Source of the DNA: JAGXTF01 sp044224315
Lineage (GTDB): Bacteria; Bacteroidota; Bacteroidia; NS11-12g; UBA955
DNA: 64,000 nucleotides
Direction: 5' to 3'
NCBI GenBank assembly: GCA_044224315.1
Contig: JBGAKR010000007.1
Coordinates: 139,154-203,153, forward strand
Shown: positions 16,156 through 24,849 of the stretch, one piece after another
Position numbering within the stretch: the stretch's first letter is position 1
Layout of the letters: each line of letters begins with the position of its first letter
Program-made: the position numbers and the translations under genes
The notes under the pieces: model-generated
What the model was told of the DNA's origin: nothing
What the model saw: the letters and a program-made list of their open reading frames with translations, nothing else
The model's database searches: none

Positions 16156-16584
16156 ATGAATATCGCAATTGGTTCCGATCACGCGGGTTTTAAGTTGAAA
16201 AACGACCTGATGGTTTACTTACTTGAAAAAGGGTACGACATTCAGGATTTTGGTCCGGATAATGCCGATAGCGTAGATTATCCCGACTATGCGCATCCGG
16301 TAGCTGAAAGTGTGGAGAGCGGCGAGAATCAGCTGGGAATCCTGATTTGTGGTTCGGGCAACGGGGTTTGCATTACAGCCAATAAGCACAAGGGCATTCG
16401 TGCAGCCCTGGCTTGGGAAGAGGAAGTGGCTGCCCTGGGTCGGCAGCACAACAACGCCAATGTTGTTTGTATTCCGGCCCGTTTTGTGAGTAAAGCCAAG
16501 GCTTTTAAAATTGCCGATGCCTTTTTGGAAGCCACATTTGAAGGCGGTCGCCACGAACGCAGGGTAGAAAAAATAGAAGGATAA
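16156..16584 (+). CDS. rpiB: Ribose-5-phosphate isomerase B
   Basis: The enzyme interconverts ribose 5-phosphate and ribulose 5-phosphate in the pentose phosphate pathway. The 142-residue protein has IGSDHAGF (5-12), DYPDYAHPVAE (41-51) and the active-site loop ILICGSGNGVCITANKHKGIRAAL, with catalytic C65 and the phosphate-binding GSGNG. The ATG at 16156 gives the standard family N-terminus (MNIAIGSDHAG); an upstream in-frame extension reads through repeat DNA and was rejected. The miaE gene begins 2 bases after its stop, so the two are one operon. Confidence 0.95.
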   Translation: MNIAIGSDHAGFKLKNDLMVYLLEKGYDIQDFGPDNADSVDYPDYAHPVAESVESGENQLGILICGSGNGVCITANKHKGIRAALAWEEEVAALGRQHNNANVVCIPARFVSKAKAFKIADAFLEATFEGGRHERRVEKIEG

Positions 16585-16586
16585 GG

Positions 16587-17210
16587 ATGGCCGAAAATCT
16601 GCCGGAAGACGAGTTGCACAGCGTACGCATGTTGGGGCTGAAATTGCCCACCGATCCGCGCTGGGTAAATATTGCCGAAAAATCCATAGATGAAATTCTC
16701 ATAGACCATGCCTTTTGTGAGCAGAAAGCGGCTACCAGTGGAATTACGCTGATTGTAAATTACCCCGATAAAACCAAAATGGTGGAAGAAGTCGCCCCAT
16801 TGGTGGCGGAAGAGTGGGGGCATTTTAGAAAAGTTTTAAAGGAAATGAAAAGTCGCGGTATAACCATGGGCCCCAAGCGCCGCGATGAATATGTGGTGCA
16901 ATTGCAAGCCCTTCAAAAAAAGGGTGGTAGCAGAGAGCAGCAGTTGGTAGAGCAGTTGCTGGTTTGTGCATTAATCGAAGCCCGCAGTTGCGAACGTTTT
17001 CGTTTATTAACCCTGTATTGTGCCGATGAAAATCTGCGCGAATTTTACCATGAATTTATGGTAAGCGAAGCCGGTCATTATCGCATGTTTTTAGATTTGG
17101 CCAAGGAATATGCCGATGAGGAATATGTAAAAACCCGCTGGCAGGAATACCTCGACGGGGAGGCCCAAATTTTGGCCAATCTGGAAATGCGCGGCGACCG
17201 GGTGCATTAA
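16587..17210 (+). CDS. miaE: tRNA-(ms2io6A37) hydroxylase MiaE
   Basis: This di-iron ferritin-like enzyme hydroxylates the isopentenyl group of modified A37 in tRNAs reading UNN codons. The 207-residue protein has the expected helices and metal ligands: IDHAFCEQKAA, VAEEWGHFRKV, ALIEARSCERFR and VSEAGHYRMFLDLA. Length and order fit the family. It sits directly behind rpiB (2-base gap). The tRNA prenylation gene is not nearby, so the pathway is assumed complete elsewhere. Confidence 0.92.
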   Translation: MAENLPEDELHSVRMLGLKLPTDPRWVNIAEKSIDEILIDHAFCEQKAATSGITLIVNYPDKTKMVEEVAPLVAEEWGHFRKVLKEMKSRGITMGPKRRDEYVVQLQALQKKGGSREQQLVEQLLVCALIEARSCERFRLLTLYCADENLREFYHEFMVSEAGHYRMFLDLAKEYADEEYVKTRWQEYLDGEAQILANLEMRGDRVH

Positions 17211-17778
17211 ATTTATTTCCATACTTTTTTCAAATTTTAGATTACCAAATACTTACAAATTTGGGTATATGTTTTTTGGGTGTACCCAATGAACGATTTT
17301 ATTTTAAAACCCAACCATAGTCATTGCATTTATAGCTTGTACAGGGCATTTTGCATCTATTGAAACCCGACATTTAATAGGCAGACTAAAATTAATCGAA
17401 TTGTTTATTTACTAAAAAATACCAACTGTTACAAAGAATTGCCCACTTGTTACATTATGTCAGATTCAGACAACTTTCTGACAAAAATGTGTGTCTAAGG
17501 GTTGTAAGTTTGAAATGAATTAGGAGTATAATTATAATCAAAAAATTATTGGGGTAATTGTTTTTCAGAGAAATTTTAAAAAGGCGGGTAACCGCCTTTT
17601 TTATTTTAGAATGTATTAAAAAAATAATAGAGGAAGCACTCTGTGAAAATAATAAGTTGATATACATTTTACCGAAATGCCGTTTAAGCTTTAAGTCTAA
17701 AATTGGAATTTCCAATTTAGATATTGAACCCGATTGTATAATGCCAGCAAATGCTTTTTTAATTCCGCACCTTTCCCT
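17211..17778 (+). other. Long intergenic region with an isolated terminator
   Basis: There is no supported coding region in this 570-base gap between miaE and the manganese transporter. It is AT-rich and contains TAAGTTTG at 17505-17512, a possible -7 element, and an isolated rho-independent terminator at 17575-17605. An 81-codon frame (17558-17803) runs straight through that terminator and looks random. Confidence 0.5.
17575..17605 (+). terminator. Isolated rho-independent terminator
   Basis: AAGGCGG-GTAA-CCGCCTT followed by a run of T forms a 7-bp GC-rich stem with a tetraloop. With the A run on its other side it may work in both directions. It is about 365 bases beyond the miaE stop, too far to be its ordinary terminator, so an unannotated short transcript may end here. 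Confidence 0.8.
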
Positions 17779-17803
17779 TACCTTTGCAATTAGGTTAGCC
17801 TAA
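17779..17803 (+). promoter_or_regulatory. Promoter -7 element overlapping a DtxR/MntR-like operator
   Basis: TACCTTTG (17779-17786) is a Bacteroidota -7 element. Beginning 4 bases later, TTAGGTTAGCCTAA (17790-17803) is a near-perfect inverted repeat (TTAGG, TTAG, CCTAA). It resembles one half of the iron-box consensus bound by DtxR/IdeR-family metalloregulators. It overlaps the expected transcription start of an Nramp manganese transporter, so metal-dependent repression by an MntR/DtxR protein is a reasonable inference. Confidence 0.65.
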
Positions 17804-17828
17804 AAATAAAATTAGCTACCTATAATTA

Positions 17829-19629
17829 ATGACCCAAGAACAATTGCATAAAAGCGAATCCCTGTCTGAGGTTCACGGAAGTGTTGATACCCGTGCCAAA
17901 ACGGGATTTTATAAGAAATTACTCTCGTTTTTAGGTCCTGCCTACCTGGTAAGTGTGGGGTATATGGACCCCGGTAACTGGGCTACCGATATTGCAGGTG
18001 GAAGTCAGTTTGGCTATTCATTATTATGGGTGTTGTTAATGTCAAACTTAATGGCACTGTTGCTGCAAAGCCTCAGCGCCCGGTTGGGGATAGTTGCCCG
18101 CCGTGATCTGGCCCAGGCCTCGCGCGATACTTATCCCAAAGGGGTTAATATTTTTTTGTACATTCTGGCCGAAATAGCCATTGCCGCCTGCGACCTGGCC
18201 GAGGTGCTGGGTATGGCCATAGGTTTGCAACTGCTGTTTGGTTTACCCTTGGTATGGGGCGTTTGTATATCGGTACTTGATACATTTTTGCTATTGTTTC
18301 TGCTCAATTATGGTATCCGCAAAATCGAGGCTTTCATTATTTGTTTGGTGGCCATTATCGGCGTTTCGTTTCTGATTGAAATGATTTTTGCCCAGCCGCA
18401 TTTGGGCGAAGTGGCCCGCGGATTTATCCCATCCATTCCATCCGATACTGCTTTGTATATTGCCATAGGTATTATCGGTGCCACTGTAATGCCGCATAAT
18501 CTGTATCTGCATTCATCCTTGGTACAAACCCGCAAATTCGACCGCGACTTTCCTTCCGTAAAAAAAGCCATACGATTTAATGTAATCGACTCGGCCATTG
18601 CCCTGAACCTTGCATTTTTTGTAAACGCTGCAATCCTTATTCTGGCGGCTTCTACTTTTTATCACAACGGACTTTTTCAGGTAGCTGAAATACAGGATGC
18701 CTACCATTTTCTTGAACCTCTGCTTGGTACTTCATGGGCACCCACTTTATTTGCAACCCTGGATGCGACGTATTATAACCCGTTTGCTGGCCGTTATTCC
18801 TGCTTTATTGGTCATTACCATCATGGGCGAATCGGCAACCGGTGGTTTGCTGGTTTTGAGCCAGGTAATTTTAAGTTTACAACTGGGTTTTGCAGTGATT
18901 CCATTGATTCATTTTGTAAGTGATAAAAATAAAATGGGAGAGCATGCCATCAATCGCATTACCAAAACGGGAGCATGGTTGTGCGCATTAATTATTGTTA
19001 GCCTGAATGTAAAACTGGTTTATACCCAAATCAACGAATGGATTTTCAGCGCAGGTGCTAATGCCTGGTTGTATCAGCTTACAGTAGTGCCATTGGCTGG
19101 AGCGGTATTAATTTTGTTGTTATATATCATTCTGGGTCCGTTTGTGAAAAAACTAAGGGTACGCGCGCCCTATCAGCCACATGGTTTAAAATTGGCCATT
19201 GGCAAAGCCGATGCAAGGACCTATACAAAAATTGCGGTTACGGTAGATTTTAGCGATACCGATGAAGCTACCATAAGCTCGGCATTGCAATTGGGTGGGC
19301 CCCAGGCCGAATATTTACTGGTACATATACTCGAAACGGCTGGTGCTATGATGATGGGCAATGAAATACGCGACCTGGAAAGCGAAACCGACCGCAAACA
19401 CCTGGAAGACTACGCCCAGCAATTGCGACAATTGGGGTATATTGTAGAAGAGAAACTAGGTTTTGGCAATCCTAAAAAAGAAATTCCTAGATTGGTAAAT
19501 CAGTTTGAAGCCGAATTGCTTGTAATGGGGGCACATGGACACACAGGCGTGAAAGACCTGCTTTTTGGCACCACCGTGGATGTAGTGCGGCACAGGGTAA
19601 AAATACCCGTATTTATTGTGCGCAAATAA
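17829..19629 (+). pseudogene. mntH: Nramp-family Mn2+/Fe2+ transporter with C-terminal USP domain, disrupted by an internal deletion
   Basis: The first part (17829 to about 18754) is an intact Nramp N-terminus with the metal-site motif SVGYMDPGNWATDIAGGS and IGATVMPHNLYLHSS. After GTSWAPTLF the frame changes: the intact downstream frame resumes at QPWMRRIITRLLAVIPALL (about 18755). It carries the last membrane helices and a universal-stress-protein domain (TYTKIAVTVDFSD...LLVMGAHGHTGVKDLLFG). The conserved Nramp stretch of about 30 residues that normally lies between (GQ-ST-TGT-AGQ-VMEGF, TM10) is absent. A deletion of roughly 92 bases explains both the loss and the shift. The first frame would stop at 18923 after nonsense residues. 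Transport is predicted to be lost unless this is an assembly error. Confidence 0.88.
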
Positions 19630-19635
19630 TACCGA

Positions 19636-20355
19636 TTATTCGAAATAATCGCTGGTGCGTTTAAAATTGGTAAGGTTGAAGTAGTAGCTGAATCCGATAT
19701 TTAAAAATCCACCGCGGTAGGTAAGTGGAAAACTCTTAGCCAGATTGGTTCCGTGTTGCACTGTGAGATCGGCATTTTTGGAAAAACTCTGGTAATAAGT
19801 GAGGCCAAACTCATAGCGGTCGCCATTCTCAGCGGTTCCGCCCATGCCAATACCAAGGAAAAACATGGGGTAAATGGGATTTATACGCTTTTCTACCACC
19901 CTGAATGTAGTAACAGAGTTGTTGTTATTGGTGGTTGTGGTAGCCTTCCCTAAATCAAAACTACCTGCAAACCCGAATTTCTCCAATATAAAATTGCTTG
20001 AATTAAAATTTTGTTTGAAAGAAATGCCAATCGGCACGTTTATGGTATTTATGCGGCGCGTAACGCTGGGATTGGTGCCCAAAGTATCGTTGTTAATTTT
20101 ATATCCTTTGCCTACATAGCTGGCACCAAAGTGTATGGTAACCATTTTTCGCAAATCGTACTGACCTGCGATGCCCAGACTCACACCGATTTTATTGCGG
20201 CGCGAATAATTTTTGGCCCAACCCGTATCGGCAGGTGAGTTTCTGCAGATTGTACCCCCCCCCGTAAGCCCCAATCTGAACTTGGTTTGGGCATTGGATT
20301 GGAAAGCCGGAATGAGCAGCAATACAAAAGCGATAAGGCGTGTAAAACGGTACAT
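19636..20355 (-). CDS. Outer-membrane beta-barrel protein (PF13568-like)
   Basis: From the ATG at 20355 the protein (about 239 residues) starts with a signal peptide (MYRFTRLIAFVLLLIPAFQSNAQ). An 8-strand-type barrel follows: LGLTGGGTICRN, IGVSLGIAGQYDL, HFGASYVGKGYKI and, near the end, GGFLNIGFSYYF before a short tail. The upstream extension to 20394 adds MRRMFCMCILFAP and would spoil the signal peptide. TTTATTTG lies 5 bases before the chosen ATG. It is convergent with the Nramp gene and divergent from the acyl-CoA reductase gene. The role is structural or unknown. Confidence 0.75.
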   Translation of the reverse strand: MYRFTRLIAFVLLLIPAFQSNAQTKFRLGLTGGGTICRNSPADTGWAKNYSRRNKIGVSLGIAGQYDLRKMVTIHFGASYVGKGYKINNDTLGTNPSVTRRINTINVPIGISFKQNFNSSNFILEKFGFAGSFDLGKATTTTNNNNSVTTFRVVEKRINPIYPMFFLGIGMGGTAENGDRYEFGLTYYQSFSKNADLTVQHGTNLAKSFPLTYRGGFLNIGFSYYFNLTNFKRTSDYFE

Positions 20356-20435
20356 GGGTGCAAATAAAATACACATACAGAACATTCTACGCATATTTGA
20401 TTGTGAAAGTTACAGCCCAAGGCACAGAATGGTTG

Positions 20436-20443
20436 TAAATTTG
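20436..20443 (+). promoter_or_regulatory. -7 promoter element of the acyl-CoA reductase gene (leaderless)
   Basis: TAAATTTG ends exactly 4 bases before the ATG at 20448, the same spacing as for rpiB, dnaG and the Crp-type regulator. Confidence 0.6.
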
Positions 20444-20447
20444 CCGC

Positions 20448-21461
20448 ATGCAAACCCTACAAACCTTGCAGGCATTTCGGTTGGTGGCCCAGCACCATGC
20501 TACAGATTCGGCCTGGCTGATGAAAAAGGAAGAAGCCTATGCAAAAAACAAATGGTTCGAAATTGAAAACATCAACCAGAGTTTGGATTGTTGGGTAGAG
20601 TCTCTTTCCGATGAAAATATTGCAAAATGGATGCAGAAATATGCATTCCCCTCAGAATTAAGCAACCATACGCTGGGGATTATAATGGCAGGCAATATTC
20701 CGCTGGTGGGTATGCATGATTTACTTTGCGGGCTTGCTGCCGGTTTGAAAGTGAATGTTAAAACCAGCTCGGACGACAGCGTACTGCCCAAATTCTGGAT
20801 AGAGCAAGCCTTGGCTCATTTGCCTGAATTGCAGAGCAGGGTGGTGTTTACCGATAATTTAAAAAATATAGACCTGGCCATTGCAACCGGTAGCAATAAT
20901 TCGGCCCGATATTTTGAATATTATTTTAAAGAAATTCCCCATATTTTGCGTAAAAACCGCAACAGTGTAGCGGTAATTACAGGCAATGAAACCGTAGAGG
21001 AGGCCATAGCCCTGGGGCATGATGTGTTTGATTATTTTGGTTTGGGATGTCGCAATGTAACCCACCTTATTTTTCCGGAAAATTACGCATTTGAAAAATT
21101 GTTTCAGCCTTGGGAACAAGCATTTGGCGGGTTGGTGAATCACAATAAATATGTAAATAATTACCATTATCACAAGGCCCTTTTATTAATGAATCTGGAC
21201 CCGCATATGGATACCGGATTTGTTTTGGCTAAAGAAACACCCGAGCTATACAGCCCTGTTGGTATGGTAGGATATCATTTTTATAAAACCGAGGAAGAGG
21301 TGAAAAATTGGTTGAATAACCATGAAAAAGAAATTCAATGTGTGATCAGTAATTCTGAAAAATTTAGCCAGATAAAACCAGGAACGGGGCAAAAAACCAT
21401 GCTTTGGGATTATGCCGATAATGTGGATACCTTGCATTGGTTGCTGCAAAACAGAGATTAA
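20448..21461 (+). CDS. LuxC-type acyl-CoA reductase
   Basis: The 337-residue protein matches the Bacteroidota acyl-CoA reductase family (PF05893, LuxC-like, aldehyde dehydrogenase fold). HTLGIIMAGNIPLVGMHDLLCGL and LKVNVKTSSDD form the nucleotide-binding region. DLAIATGSNNSARYFEYYF and RKNRNSVAVITGNET follow. YFGLGCRNVTHLIFPENY holds the active-site cysteine. It would reduce an acyl-CoA to a fatty aldehyde with NADPH. The LuxD/LuxE partners are absent, and the ferredoxin gene that often precedes the family in this phylum is also absent here. It is monocistronic and its product's use is unknown. Confidence 0.85.
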   Translation: MQTLQTLQAFRLVAQHHATDSAWLMKKEEAYAKNKWFEIENINQSLDCWVESLSDENIAKWMQKYAFPSELSNHTLGIIMAGNIPLVGMHDLLCGLAAGLKVNVKTSSDDSVLPKFWIEQALAHLPELQSRVVFTDNLKNIDLAIATGSNNSARYFEYYFKEIPHILRKNRNSVAVITGNETVEEAIALGHDVFDYFGLGCRNVTHLIFPENYAFEKLFQPWEQAFGGLVNHNKYVNNYHYHKALLLMNLDPHMDTGFVLAKETPELYSPVGMVGYHFYKTEEEVKNWLNNHEKEIQCVISNSEKFSQIKPGTGQKTMLWDYADNVDTLHWLLQNRD

Positions 21462-21477
21462 TTCTAATCAGTATCGA

Positions 21478-22158
21478 TTATTTTTTAGCATTAAATGCAG
21501 GGAAGAATGAAATTTCCTTGCGTTCATATTTCAGCCAGCCATCGCGTTCCATATCGTTGATAAGCTGATTTACGGTTTGTCGGGTTGTACAAATCAGGCC
21601 AGCAATATCTTGGTGGGTAAGGTAGTTTTGAATCATGATGTAGCCGTCTTTGGCAACTCCTTCTGACTTTATCAATTCCTGAAAAAAATCAATCAATCGC
21701 ATTTTTACATCCTTAAAAAACAGATTGGAATATCGATTTTGTAAGCGTTTTAATCGCATACCAATAAATGTAGTGTAATGCAGGGCCAAATCGGGATGTT
21801 TGCCCATTAATGTTTGAAACTCCTGCACCCTGAAGCTGCAAATGGTTACGCTTGGGGTTAGTACACGCGCGTACTCGGTTACTTCTTCACTTCCGCCAGC
21901 CATAGATAGTTCACCAAACAATTCGCCCTGCACAATAATGTCTTTGATGATTTCATCGCCGTTTTCATTGCTATCTACAATTTTTATTCGGCCTTTTTTT
22001 AACAGATATACCCTGGGCTCATTCTGATCATCAAAAAAAATGAGGTCGCCTTTTTTGCCCTCCTTAAAACGCATGATAATGCATAGGTCATCTATCTCCG
22101 AGTTCTTCAGCGACTTGAATAGCTTGTGATTGCGCAAATGCCAGAACTTATGATCCAT
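21478..22158 (-). CDS. Crp/Fnr-family transcription regulator
   Basis: The 226-residue protein has an N-terminal cyclic-nucleotide-binding fold (about 14-135, with VYLLKKGRIKIVDSN and GELFGELSMAGG) and a C-terminal winged helix (about 160-215, with LTHQDIAGLICTTRQTVNQLIND). The cNMP-contact arginine block of true Crp is not clear and there is no Fnr-type Fe-S cysteine cluster, so the signal cannot be named. Its first codons overlap the end of the LysE gene by 11 bases, yet a TACTTTTG element lies 4 bases before the ATG, so it may also be expressed on its own. Confidence 0.88.
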   Translation of the reverse strand: MDHKFWHLRNHKLFKSLKNSEIDDLCIIMRFKEGKKGDLIFFDDQNEPRVYLLKKGRIKIVDSNENGDEIIKDIIVQGELFGELSMAGGSEEVTEYARVLTPSVTICSFRVQEFQTLMGKHPDLALHYTTFIGMRLKRLQNRYSNLFFKDVKMRLIDFFQELIKSEGVAKDGYIMIQNYLTHQDIAGLICTTRQTVNQLINDMERDGWLKYERKEISFFPAFNAKK

Positions 22159-22774
22159 GGTTCAAAAGTAAATAAATTATACGAGCTGTTTCGCCAATTC
22201 CGCAGATAAGCAGAATGTACGCCGTAAATTTATTGAGGTTTTTACCTTTTCGGGTAAATATTAATTTCAGTTTTCCTGCCAGTTTTATATAGTGCAATTG
22301 CAGAATAAATGCACCAATGGCAGCACCTGTGGCTATAATTACGGAATGCAAAGCACCAAAATTTTCGTACATAAAAAAGCCGGAAAGTGCGGTAATTAAT
22401 CCAAACCAAAACAACGGTAGAAGCGGGTTGGAGAGACCGGTTAGCAGGCCTTTCCAAAATTCGGGGATGTGAAAAGTTTTGTGATTATTATTCTCTTTGC
22501 TGATAAAAGCATTGCGGGCCATGATAAAAAATAATACAGGCACCGAAATACGCATCCACAAAATATGTTGGCTAAACCATTCGCTTTGAATGATAAATAC
22601 ACAGGCCAAACAATATATAAACTCGGGTAAAATGCCGCCCAGTGCGACTCTTACGGCTTGTGGTTTTCCCTTTTCCAGGCTGGTTTTAAATACCAGCATA
22701 TTTAAAGGCCCGGGTTGAAGTGACGCCGCATAACTGATGCCAATGGTGCTTAGAAACAGCAGTAGTAATTGCAT
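22148..22774 (-). CDS. LysE/RhtB-family amino acid exporter
   Basis: The 208-residue integral membrane protein has about six hydrophobic segments and the LysE-type N-terminus GISYAASLQPGPLNMLVFKTSL followed by GGILPEFIY. WKGLLTGLSNPLLPLFWFGL is the conserved mid-protein block. The family exports amino acids or related small molecules; the substrate cannot be read. It lies between the ATP-grasp gene (2-base gap) and the Crp-type regulator. Confidence 0.82.
   Translation of the reverse strand: MQLLLLFLSTIGISYAASLQPGPLNMLVFKTSLEKGKPQAVRVALGGILPEFIYCLACVFIIQSEWFSQHILWMRISVPVLFFIMARNAFISKENNNHKTFHIPEFWKGLLTGLSNPLLPLFWFGLITALSGFFMYENFGALHSVIIATGAAIGAFILQLHYIKLAGKLKLIFTRKGKNLNKFTAYILLICGIGETARIIYLLLNHGS
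22163..22170 (-). promoter_or_regulatory. -7 promoter element inside the LysE gene, for the Crp-type regulator
   Basis: TACTTTTG on the minus strand is 4 bases from the regulator's ATG at 22158 and sits within the last codons of the upstream LysE gene. It suggests an internal leaderless promoter. Confidence 0.5.
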
Positions 22775-22776
22775 AT

Positions 22777-23841
22777 TTAATTAAAAAAATGGTTTTTTAC
22801 ACAAGTCCAAACTTCCTTGATGGGTGCAGGTTTTACCCCGCGATTTACATTTTGTGAACAGATTTGCATCATTTTATAGGTATGAAAAGTGATGTCTTTC
22901 CATGTTTTAAATATATTGTATTGGGGGTCATAAATATGGGTAGGTTCTGAAGTAAGACCGTTGAGCTCCATTACTTTAAAATCGCCATTCTCCAATGCTT
23001 CCATGCTGCGATATTTAATGTCGAATCGTCCATAAAAAACCCCATTTATTTGCTCTACAATCTGCTTTAAATTCTGCTCCATTTTTGGGGTTATAAACTT
23101 TCTGCCATCCCTGAATTCGGTTCCCCTGCTGTGGTTTCCTATGGGTTCTATCACCATTTTTTGTCCTTGCATGGGAACGGTTTTAAGCAATGCAGGTTGG
23201 GTATTTGCCAGTCGGGCAATTTGCATGCGGCCCCGCACAGATTGCTCCAGTAATTCTTGCACGGTAAATGCGCCATTGCCTTCTACGGTGAGAAATAATT
23301 TTAAGGTAATAGAGGTGATTTTAAATTCACTACCGTCCGGGTAAGCATAAAAGAAAACCCCTGCTTCATGCGGAAAATCGATAAACTCCTGCAGAATATA
23401 ATCTTGCTTTTGATCTTTTAATATAGCCTCCAGATGCCCATAATCATATATTTTTTGAACGCCATTGCCTCTCTCTCCTGCATTGGGCTTTAGTATTACA
23501 GGAAATGTAATATTTGCATCGGCAATTTGTTTTTCCAAATCCGTTAAATCGGAATCTGCCGGAATAAATATTTGACCAGGTAATAATTTTTTTGGTATTA
23601 AATCCAGAATTTCTTTTTTTGATTCGCCATACAAACCACTGAGGTAAATGCCCGGATTGAGAGCAGTGAGAAAGGTGAGTTTTAATCGGGTTATACTGTA
23701 CCAAAATAGCAATATATACTGCGGGAAAAAAAGAACCCAAACCGGCCAGTATTCCATGCGGGTAATGCGATACCAGGCCAGGGGTAACCGTCTTTGTTTT
23801 GCTGTTTTTGCAGCGCTGGAGCTAATTGTCAATGGTTGCAT
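22777..23841 (-). CDS. ATP-grasp domain protein (D-Ala-D-Ala ligase-like)
   Basis: The 354-residue protein has a hydrophobic segment at about 31-50 (YWPVWVLFFPQYILLFWYSI). An ATP-grasp fold follows: FPVILKPNAGERGNGVQKI as the ATP-binding lysine/glycine loop, DYILQEFIDFPHEAGVFFY as the hinge, and late acidic metal ligands in GRFDIKYR and KVMELNGLTSEPTHIYDP. ATP-grasp enzymes join a carboxylate to an amine or thiol; the substrate is unknown, and the membrane segment is unusual for a true Ddl. It is packed between DinB-like and LysE genes with 2-3 base gaps, so a product exported by LysE is conceivable but unproven. Confidence 0.78.
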   Translation of the reverse strand: MQPLTISSSAAKTAKQRRLPLAWYRITRMEYWPVWVLFFPQYILLFWYSITRLKLTFLTALNPGIYLSGLYGESKKEILDLIPKKLLPGQIFIPADSDLTDLEKQIADANITFPVILKPNAGERGNGVQKIYDYGHLEAILKDQKQDYILQEFIDFPHEAGVFFYAYPDGSEFKITSITLKLFLTVEGNGAFTVQELLEQSVRGRMQIARLANTQPALLKTVPMQGQKMVIEPIGNHSRGTEFRDGRKFITPKMEQNLKQIVEQINGVFYGRFDIKYRSMEALENGDFKVMELNGLTSEPTHIYDPQYNIFKTWKDITFHTYKMMQICSQNVNRGVKPAPIKEVWTCVKNHFFN

Positions 23842-23844
23842 ACC

Positions 23845-24402
23845 TTAGCTGTTTTGAAAGCGAATGGTGGAATAGGCAAGGCCAAAATTGCTGGCTAATG
23901 GTATTTCCGGATATGCTTGTAAACTGGCAATTTTAATTATAGCCATATGGTGGATGGCATGCTCAACATTGTAGGCAATTTCGCGGTAAAAACTGGTGTT
24001 ATTATGCTCAGAGTGATTGCCTGTCGCTGAGTAATCACCATACAATTGCAGGGGTTTGTCGCTCTTGGTTTCTAAACTTTCGAGCAGTTCCAATAATTTG
24101 TGTTGGGTAGCTGAGACCTGGGTTTCATATACGGTTAGCCGCAGTCGGGCATCATAGTTTACCACTCCATTTTCATATCCGTTTTCCAGGGCTTCCATGC
24201 ATTCGAGGATGTGCCTAATGTGTTTGCCTATGGTATTACCTCCAATAATCGATAATGGCGCAGCGTACATTTCATCAGAAATGGTACCCATATACTGTAC
24301 CAATTGCACTACTATATCCTCAAGAGCCACAAGGCATATAGGCGAAATTTCGTTTTTTATTTGCATACTAAATTGGGATAGGGTTGTACAATCATTGGGC
24401 AA
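23845..24402 (-). CDS. DinB-like four-helix protein
   Basis: The 185-residue protein has the helical layout and histidine pattern of the DinB/YfiT superfamily: GNTIGKHIRHILECMEAL in the first half and REIAYNVEHAIHHMAIIKIA in the second, which would place metal-binding histidines together. Many members are metal-dependent transferases or of unknown function. It is the third gene of the YHS-DoxX-DinB-ATP-grasp-LysE-Crp run. Confidence 0.7.
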   Translation of the reverse strand: MPNDCTTLSQFSMQIKNEISPICLVALEDIVVQLVQYMGTISDEMYAAPLSIIGGNTIGKHIRHILECMEALENGYENGVVNYDARLRLTVYETQVSATQHKLLELLESLETKSDKPLQLYGDYSATGNHSEHNNTSFYREIAYNVEHAIHHMAIIKIASLQAYPEIPLASNFGLAYSTIRFQNS

Positions 24403-24431
24403 TTTATTATTATTTGTGTCAATTTTAAATT

Positions 24432-24848
24432 TTAATTGCGTTGGAATGTAGAAAAAATGTGCTTCAGGAAAAGTTGAATTTGAATTTTATGAAGCAACAT
24501 TACAATGGCACAACACACAAAGGTTGTAATTGCCAATGCAAAAAGTAAGCCCCCATCGTTCATTACTTCGACTCCGATTAAAGCAAGGTGGGTGAGTATA
24601 GCGCCTGCCATTACTCCACATCCCAGCAGGGCCCCAAGCCAGCAATAGCGTGGAATGAGCAATAATATGGAGGCAATTAATTCGGCCACCCCGCTACCAT
24701 AGCGGCCCCAGGGCTCAATGCCGGCTTTTGTAAAAATATAAATAGACTCGGGTGCACCGCCAAATTTAAATGTGAGTGTTTGAAGCATTATAATGGCCGC
24801 AATCAGTCTCAATATCCAGCAAAGTATGTTTTTAAGTTTGGTGTTCAT
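24432..24848 (-). CDS. DoxX-family membrane protein
   Basis: The 138-residue protein has four hydrophobic segments and the DoxX look (ILRLIAAIIMLQTLTFKFGGAPES, then GRYGSGVAELIASILLLIP and GALLGCGVMAGAILTHLALIG). Members sit in redox or stress operons but their chemistry is unclear. It begins 2 bases upstream from the YHS gene's stop side, so the two are surely co-transcribed, an arrangement that is common in Bacteroidota. Confidence 0.82.
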   Translation of the reverse strand: MNTKLKNILCWILRLIAAIIMLQTLTFKFGGAPESIYIFTKAGIEPWGRYGSGVAELIASILLLIPRYCWLGALLGCGVMAGAILTHLALIGVEVMNDGGLLFALAITTFVCCAIVMLLHKIQIQLFLKHIFSTFQRN

Positions 24849-24849
24849 A

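Noticed and set aside
17558..17803. 81-codon frame in the miaE-Nramp gap
   Set aside because: It runs through a GC-rich terminator stem and the Nramp operator and has no recognisable composition.
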